A DNA stretch of 64,000 bases from an uncultured Clostridia bacterium. Lineage in GTDB: Bacteria; Bacillota; Clostridia; Oscillospirales; Ruminococcaceae. Location: NCBI GenBank assembly GCA_947589185.1, contig CANQCK010000001.1, forward strand, positions 186,001 through 250,000, in the 5' to 3' direction. Below, piece by piece: positions 33,675-42,987 of the stretch (its first letter is position 1; each line of letters starts with the position of its first letter). The position numbers were made by a program, and so were the translations under genes. The notes under the pieces are model-generated. The model did not search any database, was not told the DNA's origin, and saw only the letters and a list, made by a program, of their open reading frames with translations.

Positions 33675-35159
33675 ATGCTTTATCCGTCAAGGGAAGAAAT
33701 CAAAGATATTTTAAAAAATTATAAGACAGTTCCTGTTTTCTACGAACTGCTTGTAGATTCATTCACACCGATCCAGTTATTCAACGCCCTCCACGAGGCT
33801 TATGACAACTGCTTTATACTCGAATCGGTCGACAACAGCGACCAATGGGGACGGTATTCATTTGTAGGTATAAACCCAAAGGCTGAAATTACACTGAAAG
33901 ACAAAATCGCTGTTATTTCAACTAGCGACGGCGATAAAAAATACGATGTATCTGATCCGATAAGGTTTTTATCTGATATATTAAAGAAATATAAGTCCCC
34001 CCGATTTCCCAACCGTCCAAAGCCGACAGGCGGTCTTATCGGGTACTTTGCCTACGATATGGTAAGGTATTTTGAGAAAACTCTCTGCAATCCGCCCAAG
34101 GACGATCTAGGTATGCCTGACGCTAATCTCTTTTTGTTCGATGAAATCGTCGCTTTCGACCACTTGAGCAATAAAGTTGTTATTATTCTTAACATTCACT
34201 CAAACGGCGATATTGACAAGCAATATGACAGCTGCATAAAGAGAAAAGACGAAATAATAGACGTTTTAAAAAGCTATGTTTCAAAAGGAAATGTCTCGGT
34301 AAAAAAAGGTAAAAAGGATATAGAAGTAAAGTCAAATATCACTAAGGAAAAGTACTTGGAAAACGTTGAGAAAGCCAAGAAATACATACAAAACGGTGAC
34401 ATTTTTCAAGTCGTGCCCTCTCAGAGGTTTGAGGTGGATAATCCGCCCGACAGCTTTGACGTTTACAGAATGCTGCGTTCGACCAATCCCTCCCCTTACC
34501 TTTACTACTTCAAACACAAAAACTACGCCTTTGCAGGTGCGTCTCCTGAAAAGCTGGTGTCAGTCAACGGCAGAACGGTTATCACAAAACCCATTGCAGG
34601 AACAATAAAACGTGGTTCAACGGACGAAGAGGATCACAGAAATGAACAGCAGCTTCTCAACGACCCGAAGGAACGTGCAGAGCATACAATGCTTGTAGAT
34701 CTCGGCAGAAATGACATAGGAAAGGTATCAAAATTCGGCAGCGTTAATGTTACCGACTATATGATAGTTGAACGCTATTCAAAGGTTATGCACCTAGTTT
34801 CAAACGTCGAGGGGGAACTCGACAGAGACAAAGAACCTCTTGACGCTCTTATGGCTGTTCTGCCTGCGGGTACACTCTCAGGTGCTCCGAAAGTAAGAGC
34901 TATGGAAATAATAGATGAACTTGAACCGACCCGCAGAGGTCTTTACGGCGGAACGGTCGGCTATCTTGCCTTTGACGGAAGTCTTGACACCTGCATTGCA
35001 ATAAGAACAGTGCTTTTCAAAAACGGTAAAGCTTATGTTCAAGCAGGCGGAGGAGTAGTATTGGACAGTGTTCCTGAAAACGAGTATCAGGAATCATGTA
35101 ATAAGGCACTAGCAGTAGTCAATGCAATTAAAGAAGCAGCGAGCCGCCGCTGGCTCTGA
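33675..35159 (+). CDS. trpE: Anthranilate synthase component I
   Basis: Uses chorismate and ammonia to make anthranilate. From the ATG at 33675 (TAGGAGGT upstream) the protein has 494 residues: N-terminal Trp-binding region with [18 protein letters not shown], and the chorismate-binding domain with [65 protein letters not shown] and QAGGGVV. The very end, SRRWL and the TGA stop, is encoded by a dispersed GAGCCGCCGCTGGCTC repeat, so the native C-terminus was probably replaced. First gene after the T-box. Confidence 0.96.
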   Translation: MLYPSREEIKDILKNYKTVPVFYELLVDSFTPIQLFNALHEAYDNCFILESVDNSDQWGRYSFVGINPKAEITLKDKIAVISTSDGDKKYDVSDPIRFLSDILKKYKSPRFPNRPKPTGGLIGYFAYDMVRYFEKTLCNPPKDDLGMPDANLFLFDEIVAFDHLSNKVVIILNIHSNGDIDKQYDSCIKRKDEIIDVLKSYVSKGNVSVKKGKKDIEVKSNITKEKYLENVEKAKKYIQNGDIFQVVPSQRFEVDNPPDSFDVYRMLRSTNPSPYLYYFKHKNYAFAGASPEKLVSVNGRTVITKPIAGTIKRGSTDEEDHRNEQQLLNDPKERAEHTMLVDLGRNDIGKVSKFGSVNVTDYMIVERYSKVMHLVSNVEGELDRDKEPLDALMAVLPAGTLSGAPKVRAMEIIDELEPTRRGLYGGTVGYLAFDGSLDTCIAIRTVLFKNGKAYVQAGGGVVLDSVPENEYQESCNKALAVVNAIKEAASRRWL

Positions 35160-35215
35160 CGCCTTTGAAATGTTTTATAACGTATAGCTTTTTACAACTA
35201 ATATTCTTGGTTGAA
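35140..35215. repeat. Palindromic repeat at the trpE 3' end
   Basis: GAGCCGCCGCTGGCTCTGAC followed by GCCTTTGAAATG closely matches the remnant at 7087 (GAGCCGCCGGTGGCTC). A GAAAACTTTAAGTTTT hairpin lies directly before the trpGD ribosome binding site. Confidence 0.7.
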
Positions 35216-35240
35216 AACTTTAAGTTTTGGAGGATTCATA

Positions 35241-36878
35241 ATGATTCTGATAATCGACAATTACGACAGCTTTACCTATAATCTGTATCAGTATATAGGC
35301 GAGCTTTACAGCGACATAAAAGTCGCAAGAAATGACGAGATAACCATTGCTGAGATTAAAGCCCTCAGTCCCGACGCATTAATTATTTCTCCCGGTCCCT
35401 GCTACCCTAAAGACGCCGGCATATCGGTTGACGCAATAAGGTGTTTCAGCGGAAAGCTGCCGATTTTAGGCGTTTGTCTTGGACATCAGTCTATTGCAGA
35501 GGCTTTCGGGGGCAAGGTAGTTATCGCAAAAGAACAGCTTCACGGAAAGTCAAGCGATATAACTTTGAAAACAGATAACCCTTTGTTTTCTGACCTCCCC
35601 AAAAAAATCAAGGTAGCAAGATACCATTCTCTTATTGTAGACCGCGAAACCTTGCCTGATTGCCTTGAGGTTACGGGTTATGACAGCAAAAATCAAATAA
35701 TGGCTCTCAAACATAAAGAGCATCCTACCTATGGTGTTCAATTCCACCCTGAATCTGTTATGACAGATACAGGTCGGAAAATTATAGAGAACTTCCTAAA
35801 TAATATTGCGGGAATAAAAACGAAAGTGAGTGATAATATTATGGTTCCGGACAGCGAAAGAACAGAACTTAAAAAGTACATTACAAAGGTGGCAAACGGT
35901 GAGACTCTTACAGAGGACGAAGCATACACGGCTATGGACATTATAACCTGCGACAGAGCTACTCTTGCTCAAACTTCTTCTTTGCTTACCGCAATGTCAG
36001 TAAGAGGCGAAACGATAGACGAAATAACCGGCTTCGCTAGAGTTATGAGAGAAAAGGCGTCAAAGCTGAAAAACTGCTCAGATTCAATTGACATTGTAGG
36101 TACAGGCGGAGATATGTCAAACAGCTTTAACATCTCTACTACATCTTCATTTGTTATTGCAGGAGCAGGTCAGAAAGTCGCAAAGCACGGTAACAGAAGT
36201 GCATCTTCAAAGAGCGGTGCAGCTGACTGTCTTGAAGCACTGGGAGTTAAAATATCTACTGTTCCAGAGCAGGCTGAAAAATGTATTAATGAAATAGGAA
36301 TATCATTTCTGTTTGCACAAAGCTATCACCCTGCAATGCGATTTGTAGGTCCTGTAAGAAAGCAAATAGGAATTAAAACTGTATTCAATATAATGGGTCC
36401 GCTTCTAAATCCTGCGTTTGCGGAATATATGGTGCTTGGCGTTTACTCTCCTGACATTATGGACAATATGGCTAAGGTTCTTATTAATCTAGGAATAAAG
36501 CGTGCTATGCTTGTCTACGGAAATGATAAGCTGGACGAAATTTCAATTTCAGATGCAACCTCAGTATGCGAAATCAAAGACGGTAAAATAAAGAAATATG
36601 AAATATGTCCTGAAGACTTCGGTTTTAAACGTGCTTCAAAAGACGAAATCAAGGGCGGGACTCCCGAAGAAAACGCACAGATCACCCGAGACATTCTTAG
36701 CGGAATAGAAAAAGGAACAAAGAGAGATATTGTTCTTCTTAATGCAGGCTGTGCTTTGTATGTAACGGGAAAAGCCGATACGATCGCAGACGGAATCAAA
36801 CTGGCTGAAAAATCTATTGACAGCGGAGCAGCTTTAAGAAAGCTAGAAGAGCTAATAGAATTTACTAATAAAGATTAA
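35241..36878 (+). CDS. trpGD: Anthranilate synthase component II - anthranilate phosphoribosyltransferase fusion
   Basis: A bifunctional protein of 545 residues from the ATG at 35241 (TTGGAGG upstream). Residues 1 to about 190 are the glutamine amidotransferase TrpG (IDNYDSFTYNLYQY, ISPGPCYPKDAG, nucleophile in GVCLGHQ, GVQFHPES). The rest is TrpD, with GTGGDMSNSFNIST for phosphoribosyl diphosphate binding, KHGNRSASSKSGAAD and NIMGPLLNP. Such fusions occur in several lineages. Second gene of the T-box operon. Confidence 0.96.
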   Translation: MILIIDNYDSFTYNLYQYIGELYSDIKVARNDEITIAEIKALSPDALIISPGPCYPKDAGISVDAIRCFSGKLPILGVCLGHQSIAEAFGGKVVIAKEQLHGKSSDITLKTDNPLFSDLPKKIKVARYHSLIVDRETLPDCLEVTGYDSKNQIMALKHKEHPTYGVQFHPESVMTDTGRKIIENFLNNIAGIKTKVSDNIMVPDSERTELKKYITKVANGETLTEDEAYTAMDIITCDRATLAQTSSLLTAMSVRGETIDEITGFARVMREKASKLKNCSDSIDIVGTGGDMSNSFNISTTSSFVIAGAGQKVAKHGNRSASSKSGAADCLEALGVKISTVPEQAEKCINEIGISFLFAQSYHPAMRFVGPVRKQIGIKTVFNIMGPLLNPAFAEYMVLGVYSPDIMDNMAKVLINLGIKRAMLVYGNDKLDEISISDATSVCEIKDGKIKKYEICPEDFGFKRASKDEIKGGTPEENAQITRDILSGIEKGTKRDIVLLNAGCALYVTGKADTIADGIKLAEKSIDSGAALRKLEELIEFTNKD

Positions 36879-36911
36879 TGTAGACTGTCACCTCGAAGAT
36901 AGGAGCAAATT

Positions 36912-37688
36912 ATGATTCTTGATGATATTATCGAAAAAAGAAAAATACAGCTTGATATTGAAAAGTCAAAAGTTCCCTTTGAAACGATAAAGAAACAGGC
37001 TTTAAACACTGATTTTATGACTAAAGGTTTCAAATCTGCACTTTCTGGCGATAGGTTAAGCGTTATATGTGAAGTTAAAAAAGCCTCCCCTTCTAAAGGG
37101 CTCATAAGACCTGACTTTCACCCTTCAGAAATCGCAAAGGAGTACGAATCGGCAGGGGCGGACGCTATTTCCTGCCTTACTGAGGAGTATTACTTTCAGG
37201 GTTCGTCTGAGTATTTAAAGAGTATTGCAGAATGTGTCAGTATCTCCATTCTGCGGAAAGACTTTATCATAGACGAGTATCAGATCTACGAGGCAAGAGC
37301 AATAGGTGCGTCAGCGATTCTGCTTATTGCGGCGATTCTTGATAAGGAAACTCTTAACAGATTTTATCAGCTTGCCGCTTCCCTGTCGCTTGACTGCCTT
37401 GTAGAGGTTCACAACGAAAGCGAGCTTGATATGGCAATTAGCATAGGTGCAGAGATAATCGGCATTAATAACAGAAATCTCAAAACCTTTGAGGTCGATT
37501 TAAACACAACAGGCAGGCTTGCATCTCATATTCCAAAAGACAAGTTGATAGTTTCAGAAAGCGGAATTAAGAATAGTAAAGATATGAAAGCTGTACGAAA
37601 TTTGGGAGCGTCGGCAGTGCTTATTGGCGAAACGCTTATGAGAAGTAATAACATATCGGCAGCTCTGAAGGAGCTGAGAAACATATGA
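36912..37688 (+). CDS. trpC: Indole-3-glycerol phosphate synthase
   Basis: TIM-barrel enzyme closing the indole ring. 258 residues with EVKKASPSKGLIRPDF, GADAISCLTEEYYFQGS, ILRKDFIIDEYQIYEARA, LVEVHNE, GINNRNLKTFEVD and SESGIKNSKD. A Shine-Dalgarno AGGAG lies before the ATG. The stop overlaps the trpF start by four bases (ATGA). Confidence 0.97.
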   Translation: MILDDIIEKRKIQLDIEKSKVPFETIKKQALNTDFMTKGFKSALSGDRLSVICEVKKASPSKGLIRPDFHPSEIAKEYESAGADAISCLTEEYYFQGSSEYLKSIAECVSISILRKDFIIDEYQIYEARAIGASAILLIAAILDKETLNRFYQLAASLSLDCLVEVHNESELDMAISIGAEIIGINNRNLKTFEVDLNTTGRLASHIPKDKLIVSESGIKNSKDMKAVRNLGASAVLIGETLMRSNNISAALKELRNI

Positions 37689-38296
37689 CTAAGCTGAAAA
37701 TCTGCGGATTAAGACGCAGTGAAGATATATCATATGTCAATGAGTTTCTGCCTGACTATGCAGGCTTTATACTCTCCGAGCAGTTCTGGAGGCACATTAG
37801 CCTAGATTTGCTTACCCAGCTTACAAGCAAATTATCAGATAAAATAACTCCTGTAGGAGTGTTTGTAAACGAGACTGTTGAAAAAATTATACCGTTTTCA
37901 AAATATCTCGGTGTAATTCAGCTTCACGGCGATGAAGACAACGATTTTATCAGAACCCTCAAAAAGCATACCGACTGCGAGATTTGGAAAGCTATAAGAC
38001 CGCAGACATCTAATGAAATTAATAATGCTTGTCAAAGCTGTGCCGATAAACTGCTTATTGACAGCTTTTCTAAAAACTCAGTCGGCGGAACAGGTGTTGT
38101 CGGAAATTGGAAAATTATCAAAAATGCCGAAATTACAAAGCCGTTTTTTCTTGCCGGAGGTATTTCGGCTGATAATATCAAAGAAGCAATCGAAGCAGTC
38201 AAACCTTACGGCATTGACGTTTCAAGCTCGGTTGAAACAGACAGAAAAAAAGACAGAGAAAAGATTAAAACAATTGTTCTTAAAGCAAAAGATTAA
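37685..38296 (+). CDS. trpF: Phosphoribosylanthranilate isomerase
   Basis: 203-residue TIM barrel isomerase. The catalytic KICGLRRSEDI is at the N-terminus; GVFVNETVEKI, VIQLHGDED, LIDSFSKNSVGGTG and the phosphate loop FFLAGGISADNI with IDVSSSVE complete the active site. Translation is coupled to trpC by an ATGA overlap. A short TTGCATCTTGCCTCTGG repeat tract follows the stop. Confidence 0.96.
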   Translation: MTKLKICGLRRSEDISYVNEFLPDYAGFILSEQFWRHISLDLLTQLTSKLSDKITPVGVFVNETVEKIIPFSKYLGVIQLHGDEDNDFIRTLKKHTDCEIWKAIRPQTSNEINNACQSCADKLLIDSFSKNSVGGTGVVGNWKIIKNAEITKPFFLAGGISADNIKEAIEAVKPYGIDVSSSVETDRKKDREKIKTIVLKAKD

Positions 38297-38405
38297 ATAT
38301 TTGAACTTAGTTTTAATATAAGTTCTTGCATCTTGCCTCTGGCATTTGAAATCTAGCTTTAAGATTAAAATAAAATATAATTACTACTTTGGGGAGGTCG
38401 AATAT

Positions 38406-39602
38406 ATGACTAATTCTAGCAAAGGCCGCTATGGAGAATACGGCGGTCAGTATGTTCCCGAAACGGTTATGAACGCCGTTTTAGAACTTGAGGTGGCATA
38501 CAATAAATACAAAGAAGATAAAAACTTCAAGCGTGAGCTAACAAATCTTTATAAGGAATACGCCGGCAGACCGTCGCTTTTATACTATGCCGAGAAAATG
38601 ACAAACGACCTTGGCGGAGCTAAAATATACATCAAACGTGAGGACCTAAACCACACAGGTTCGCACAAGATAAACAATGTGCTGGGACAGATTCTTCTAG
38701 CCAAGAAAATGGGCAAGAAGAGGATCATTGCTGAAACAGGAGCCGGTCAACACGGCGTTGCTACTGCAACGGCTTGTGCTTTGTTCGGTCTTGAGTGCGA
38801 AGTTTATATGGGTGCAGAGGATATGAGACGTCAGTCGCTGAATGTGTATAGAATGAACCTGCTTGGAGCAAAGGTAACAGGCGTTTCAAGCGGAACTTCA
38901 ACTCTCAAGGACGCTATCAACGAGGCAATGCGTGACTGGTGTACTAACATTGAAACCACTTTCTACTGCATAGGCTCGGTTATGGGACCTCACCCCTACC
39001 CTGAAATGGTAAGAGATTTTCAGAAAATCATCGGCGAAGAGATAAAGTCTCAGCTTAAAGAAACAGAGGGCAAGCTCCCCGACTGCGTTGTTGCCTGTGT
39101 AGGCGGCGGTTCTAATGCTATGGGTGCTTTCTACGACTTCATAGACGACAAGAGCGTTCGCTTAGTAGGTGCTGAGGCAGCAGGAAGAGGTGTCGATACT
39201 CCTGAGCACGCAGCTACCATAACCAAAGGCTCACTCGGAATTTTTCACGGTATGAAGTCACTGTTCCTCCAGAATGAATACGGTCAGATAGACCCTGTTT
39301 ACTCTATTTCGGCAGGGCTTGACTATCCCGGAATAGGTCCTGAACACGCTTATCTTAACTCAATCGGCAGAGCGGAATATGTAGATATAACCGATGAGGA
39401 AGCTGTCTGCGCCTTTGAATATCTCTCAAAAACGGAGGGAATAATTCCTGCTATTGAATCCGCCCATGCTGTTGCGGCGGCTTTGAAAATTGCCCCGACT
39501 ATGCCAAAGAACAGCATACTTGTCATAAACCTTTCGGGACGAGGCGACAAAGATGTTTATTCAATTGCACGATACAGAGGAGTTGATTTAGTTGAAGAAT
39601 AA
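38406..39602 (+). CDS. trpB: Tryptophan synthase beta chain
   Basis: PLP enzyme condensing indole with serine. From the ATG at 38406 (GGGGAGGT upstream) the protein has 398 residues, beginning [19 protein letters not shown]. The PLP lysine is in [27 protein letters not shown] and the phosphate loop [10 protein letters not shown] are intact. Overlaps trpA by 11 bases. Confidence 0.97.
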   Translation: MTNSSKGRYGEYGGQYVPETVMNAVLELEVAYNKYKEDKNFKRELTNLYKEYAGRPSLLYYAEKMTNDLGGAKIYIKREDLNHTGSHKINNVLGQILLAKKMGKKRIIAETGAGQHGVATATACALFGLECEVYMGAEDMRRQSLNVYRMNLLGAKVTGVSSGTSTLKDAINEAMRDWCTNIETTFYCIGSVMGPHPYPEMVRDFQKIIGEEIKSQLKETEGKLPDCVVACVGGGSNAMGAFYDFIDDKSVRLVGAEAAGRGVDTPEHAATITKGSLGIFHGMKSLFLQNEYGQIDPVYSISAGLDYPGIGPEHAYLNSIGRAEYVDITDEEAVCAFEYLSKTEGIIPAIESAHAVAAALKIAPTMPKNSILVINLSGRGDKDVYSIARYRGVDLVEE

Positions 39603-40383
39603 AAATCGAATAGACGCTTGCTTTGAAAAGCTGAAAGCCGACGGTAAAAAGGCTCTTATAACCTTTATTACGGCAGGCGATCCGGACATTGAAACCACAA
39701 AAAAGCTGGTGCTTAAAAAGCTGGAATGCGGAGCAGATATAATTGAGCTTGGCGTTCCGTTCTCTGACCCTATAGCTGAGGGTCCTACCATACAGAAAGC
39801 GTCCCTGCGTTCGCTTAACAACGGCACTAATTTAGACCAGATCTTCACAATTGTAAGCGAGCTAAGAAATGAAACAGACGCACCTCTGCTTTTGATGATG
39901 TACATAAACACTGTGTTTAAATACGGCACGGAGAAATTCTTTATAAACTGTAGAGCAAGCGGTATAGACGGCGTTATAATACCCGACTTACCCTTTGAAG
40001 AGCGAAATGAAGTAGAAGACCTATCCAATGAGTATGGAGTTTACAATATAAACCTTGTTGCACCTACCTCTCACGACAGAGTCAAAACTATTGCCTCACA
40101 GAGCAAGGGCTTTCTTTACTGCGTTTCATCTGTGGGCGTTACAGGAACACGTTCAAAATTCACTACTAACTTTGACGAGTTTTTCTCGCTTATTAATTCA
40201 TCTGCCTCCTGCCCCGCTTGCGTAGGTTTTGGTATCTCAAACCCCGAACAGGCAAAAAAGATGTCACAGTACTGCGACGGAGTTATCGTAGGAAGTGCTA
40301 TTGTAAACATCATTGCAGAATACGGTAAAGAGAGCATAGACAAAGTCGGAGAATTTGTTCAAAGTCTTAAAGAGGCAATGTAA
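39592..40383 (+). CDS. trpA: Tryptophan synthase alpha chain
   Basis: Cleaves indole-3-glycerol phosphate and channels indole to TrpB. 263 residues; [36 protein letters not shown] (catalytic Glu and Asp), [24 protein letters not shown] and [11 protein letters not shown] are all present. The start is TTG at 39592 within the end of trpB, with GAGGAG upstream. Confidence 0.97.
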   Translation: MKNKNRIDACFEKLKADGKKALITFITAGDPDIETTKKLVLKKLECGADIIELGVPFSDPIAEGPTIQKASLRSLNNGTNLDQIFTIVSELRNETDAPLLLMMYINTVFKYGTEKFFINCRASGIDGVIIPDLPFEERNEVEDLSNEYGVYNINLVAPTSHDRVKTIASQSKGFLYCVSSVGVTGTRSKFTTNFDEFFSLINSSASCPACVGFGISNPEQAKKMSQYCDGVIVGSAIVNIIAEYGKESIDKVGEFVQSLKEAM

Positions 40384-40385
40384 TT

Positions 40386-41174
40386 ATGGATACCTTTGAG
40401 GCTTTAGAATCCTATTACAACGCTTATGATGAAAACTCCCGATTGAGTTCAAGGCATGGCAGCATTGAATTTCTGACGACAGTTGAGTATATAAAAAAAC
40501 ACCTCAAAAGCGGAATGAAAATTCTTGAAATAGGTGCAGGCACAGGACGGTATTCTCATTATTTTGCACGTCTTGGATATGATGTCGACGCTGTTGAACT
40601 GATGCCCTGTAATATTGAGGTATTTAATAATAATACTGAGCCTGATGAAAAAGTAACAATTACTCAGGCAAATGCAACCGATTTGTCTGACTTTTCATCA
40701 GACACTTATGACATTACTCTCTTACTCGGTCCTATGTATCATCTTTTCAAACAGGACGATAAAATTTCCGCACTGTCAGAAGCGATTCGTGTTACCAAAA
40801 AAGGCGGTATTATATTTTCCGCCTACTGCTCTGCTGACGCGTCAATTTTGCAGTTTGGTTTTGTTAAAGGTCACATAAATTATTTAATAGACAGCAAAAT
40901 GTTAGATCCTGTCACCTTTAAAACACATTCAGAGCCGAAAGACATTTTTGAACTATATACAAAATCCGATATTGACAGTCTGATGGAGAAGTTTGACGTT
41001 GAGCGTTTGCATTTCATAGGAACAGATATGGCGGCTCATTATCTTCCCGACACAATTGATAATATGGACGATAAAACATTTGAAATTTATTTTCGCTATC
41101 ATCTGTCAATCTGCGAACGTCCTGATCTGGTCGGAGCGAGCAATCATATTCTCGATATTTTTAAGATAATTTAG
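40386..41174 (+). CDS. Class I SAM-dependent methyltransferase
   Basis: 262 residues with the Rossmann motif ILEIGAGTGRYSHYFARLGY (motif I), AVEL (post I) and LLLGPMYHLF plus GGIIFSAYC further on. Its ATG lies two bases after the trpA stop, so it is the last gene of the trp operon; the substrate is unknown and no tryptophan-related role is established. The final 92 bases are duplicated at 41907-41998. Confidence 0.85.
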   Translation: MDTFEALESYYNAYDENSRLSSRHGSIEFLTTVEYIKKHLKSGMKILEIGAGTGRYSHYFARLGYDVDAVELMPCNIEVFNNNTEPDEKVTITQANATDLSDFSSDTYDITLLLGPMYHLFKQDDKISALSEAIRVTKKGGIIFSAYCSADASILQFGFVKGHINYLIDSKMLDPVTFKTHSEPKDIFELYTKSDIDSLMEKFDVERLHFIGTDMAAHYLPDTIDNMDDKTFEIYFRYHLSICERPDLVGASNHILDIFKII

Positions 41175-41190
41175 ATTTTACTTGACAAAT
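41083..41190 (+). repeat. 108-bp direct repeat, copy 1 (methyltransferase 3' end plus -35 box)
   Basis: Identical except for two bases (CGAACG versus TAAACG context) to 41907-42014, offset 824. It covers the last codons of the methyltransferase gene and the TTGACA that follows. Confidence 0.92.
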
Positions 41191-41290
41191 TAAAAATTGT
41201 GTTATAATAATGATGTATACATAAAATCTTTTTGTTTAATTTACTCATTATTTTGTTCACCGCAGACATTATAGTCTGCGGTGTTGTTTT
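41182..41290 (+). ncRNA. Promoter-to-terminator unit 1, possible small RNA
   Basis: TTGACA (41182-41187) with TATAAT at 41203-41208 (15-base spacer; TAATAA at 41205 gives 17) leads to a terminator CACCGCAGAC-attata-GTCTGCGGTG with a T-run (41258-41290). The resulting RNA would be about 75 bases. The hairpin also closes the trp operon. Confidence 0.45.
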
Positions 41291-41297
41291 TTGATTT

Positions 41298-41537
41298 TTA
41301 AATTTCTTTATTGTGGCTCTCAAAATTTCGCCTCTCATCTGTTAATCCAATTAAAAAATCAATACATACATTATAGTATTTTGCAAGTGCTATTACTCTG
41401 CTTGTAGACATGAGACTTTTACCACTTTCATATTTTGATATACAACTCTGCGATATGTACATCTTTTTAGCCAATTCTTCTTGCGACAACCCTGCTTCTT
41501 TTCTTAATTCTTTTAATCTTTCTGTGTACGAGCACAT
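41298..41537 (-). CDS. XRE-family helix-turn-helix regulator
   Basis: 79 residues: YTERLKELRKEAGLSQEELA, KMYISQSCISKYESG and the YYNVCIDFLIGLTDE turn. AAGGATG is upstream of the ATG. Divergent from a second HTH gene at 41669, with two 18-bp operator-like repeats between them, the same plan as at 7.2-7.9 kb. The locus is flanked by the 108-bp direct repeats. Confidence 0.85.
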   Translation of the reverse strand: MCSYTERLKELRKEAGLSQEELAKKMYISQSCISKYESGKSLMSTSRVIALAKYYNVCIDFLIGLTDERRNFESHNKEI

Positions 41538-41563
41538 TTTAACACATCCTTTTTATATGCATA

Positions 41564-41620
41564 TGGTACAAATATATACCACTATATATTTATTATGGCA
41601 CATTTTTGTACCAAAGTCAA
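41564..41620. promoter_or_regulatory. Two 18-bp operators and promoter between divergent HTH genes
   Basis: TGGTA-N8-TACCA at 41564-41581 and TGGCA-N8-TACCA at 41596-41613, 32 bases apart. The minus-strand promoter TTGACT (41620-41615), 17 bases, CATAAT (41597-41592) has the second operator exactly in its spacer. A plus-strand TATAAT is at 41641-41646. Confidence 0.7.
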
Positions 41621-41668
41621 CACAAAAATATTATTTATGATATAATTAATAAAAATATTAAAAAGAAG

Positions 41669-41899
41669 ATGATTATTATAAAAAAATATCAAAGATTAAA
41701 AGATTTAAGAATGGATAAAGAATTATTGCAAAAAGATATTGCAGAAATTTTAGGTACATCACGAAGGCAGTATTCCAGATGGGAAACTGGAGAAAATGAG
41801 CTTCCTATGCATCATTTTATAAAACTTGCAGAGTTTTACAATGTATCTTTAGATTACATTACAGGATTATCAAATATAAGACGTAGCTTTAAAGATTAA
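41669..41899 (+). CDS. XRE-family helix-turn-helix regulator
   Basis: 76 residues from the ATG at 41669: YQRLKDLRMDKELLQKDIAE, ILGTSRRQYSRWETGENELP and EFYNVSLDYITGLSNIRRSF. The start is uncertain: the only purine-rich site, AAAAGAAG, abuts the ATG, and longer frames upstream would overlap the -10 box. Partner of the divergent gene at 41298. Confidence 0.78.
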   Translation: MIIIKKYQRLKDLRMDKELLQKDIAEILGTSRRQYSRWETGENELPMHHFIKLAEFYNVSLDYITGLSNIRRSFKD

Positions 41900-41906
41900 A
41901 GAGGTA

Positions 41907-42014
41907 AAATTTATTTTCGCTATCATCTGTCAATCTGTAAACGTCCTGATCTGGTCGGAGCGAGCAATCATATTCTCGATATTTTTAAGATAATTTAGAT
42001 TTTACTTGACAAAT
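41907..42014 (+). repeat. 108-bp direct repeat, copy 2
   Basis: A second copy of the methyltransferase 3' end, without the rest of the gene, followed by its own promoter and terminator (next entry). Confidence 0.92.
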
Positions 42015-42109
42015 GATAAATTGTATGGTAATATGTTGTTGTGGTAAACAATTATTCATTTTACAACATTTCTTTTGGCACCGCAGAATTATTTCTGCGG
42101 TGTTTTTTT
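42006..42109 (+). ncRNA. Promoter-to-terminator unit 2, possible small RNA
   Basis: TTGACA (42006-42011), 17-base spacer, TAATAT (42029-42034), about 45 bases of sequence, then CACCGCAGAA-ttat-TTCTGCGGTG and seven T (42079-42109). No open frame is present in the about 70-base transcript. It shares the terminator stem with unit 1, although the central sequence differs. Confidence 0.45.
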
Positions 42110-42237
42110 GCCTACTTTTTTTATCTAATAAAACATTAAAATTATTAGTAAAAGCCTTTACTTTTCTTGTTTTTTTGAGTATAATAATGTAAAGAATACT
42201 TGAGATTTAAAGAAATCTTTAGAAAGGATGTTTATTT

Positions 42238-42495
42238 ATGAATTTAGCCAAAATCTCTTCCAACGGACAAATCACTGTACCTGCTGAAATACGCCGTCTG
42301 CTTGGACTGAAATCAGGGGACAAGATTTTATTTTATCAAAAGCCTGATGGAGAGGTCGTAATCAATAACGCTTCTGATAAGGCAATTTACAAAGCTCAAA
42401 AGGCCTTTGAGGGCATCGCTGAACAAATGGGAGTTTATAACGAAGATGATGTTCAGTCTTTGGTTGACGAAGTACGTTACGGAAAGGAAAAGTAA
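42238..42495 (+). CDS. AbrB/SpoVT-type antitoxin
   Basis: 85 residues; the N-terminal swapped-hairpin DNA-binding domain is clear: MNLAKISSNGQITVPAEIRR, LLGLKSGDKILFYQ. The C-terminal part should wrap the toxin. AGAAAGGATG lies before the ATG. The stop overlaps the start of the following PIN toxin (TAATG), the usual order for this type II pair, which is normally autoregulated. Confidence 0.9.
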   Translation: MNLAKISSNGQITVPAEIRRLLGLKSGDKILFYQKPDGEVVINNASDKAIYKAQKAFEGIAEQMGVYNEDDVQSLVDEVRYGKEK

Positions 42496-42893
42496 TGAAA
42501 ATACTTATTGACACAAATATCTTAATATCTTCACTTCTTTTTCCAAACTCAAAGCCTGCAAAAGCATTGCTTTATACTTCAAAGCATCATAATATGGTCT
42601 TATGTGACCGAAATCTCTACGAATTTCGTGATGTTCTTAAACGTAAAGCACCAAATGTATTACAGGATGCAGAAGTCTTTTTGACAGAGCTTTCCTATGA
42701 GTTGATTCCTGCTGCTTATAATGCAGAAAAGCTCATAAGAGATGCTAAAGATCAGCCTATTTTGGATGCTGCTATTGTTGCTGAAGTTGATATTATACTT
42801 ACGGGCGATAAGGATTTTCTGAGTATGGATATTGATCGTCCTAAATGTATGACAGTAGCACAATTTTTAGAAAGCGAGGGAGTGGAGCTTTAA
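42495..42893 (+). CDS. PIN-domain toxin (putative RNase)
   Basis: 132 residues of the PIN family of toxin components: KILIDTNILISSLLFPNSKP at the N-terminus (first acidic residue Asp6), YEFRDVL, and a C-terminal acidic pair in DQPILDAAIVAEVDIILTGDKDFLSM. All expected acidic metal ligands appear present, so the toxin looks intact. Translationally coupled to the AbrB-type antitoxin. Confidence 0.9.
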   Translation: MKILIDTNILISSLLFPNSKPAKALLYTSKHHNMVLCDRNLYEFRDVLKRKAPNVLQDAEVFLTELSYELIPAAYNAEKLIRDAKDQPILDAAIVAEVDIILTGDKDFLSMDIDRPKCMTVAQFLESEGVEL

Positions 42894-42987
42894 GTTTCAC
42901 TCCTTATTATTCTACACTTTCCATTGACAATGTTTCTAATTAATAGTATAATTATTTTTATAAATTCGCTAAATTGGAGGACTATAT

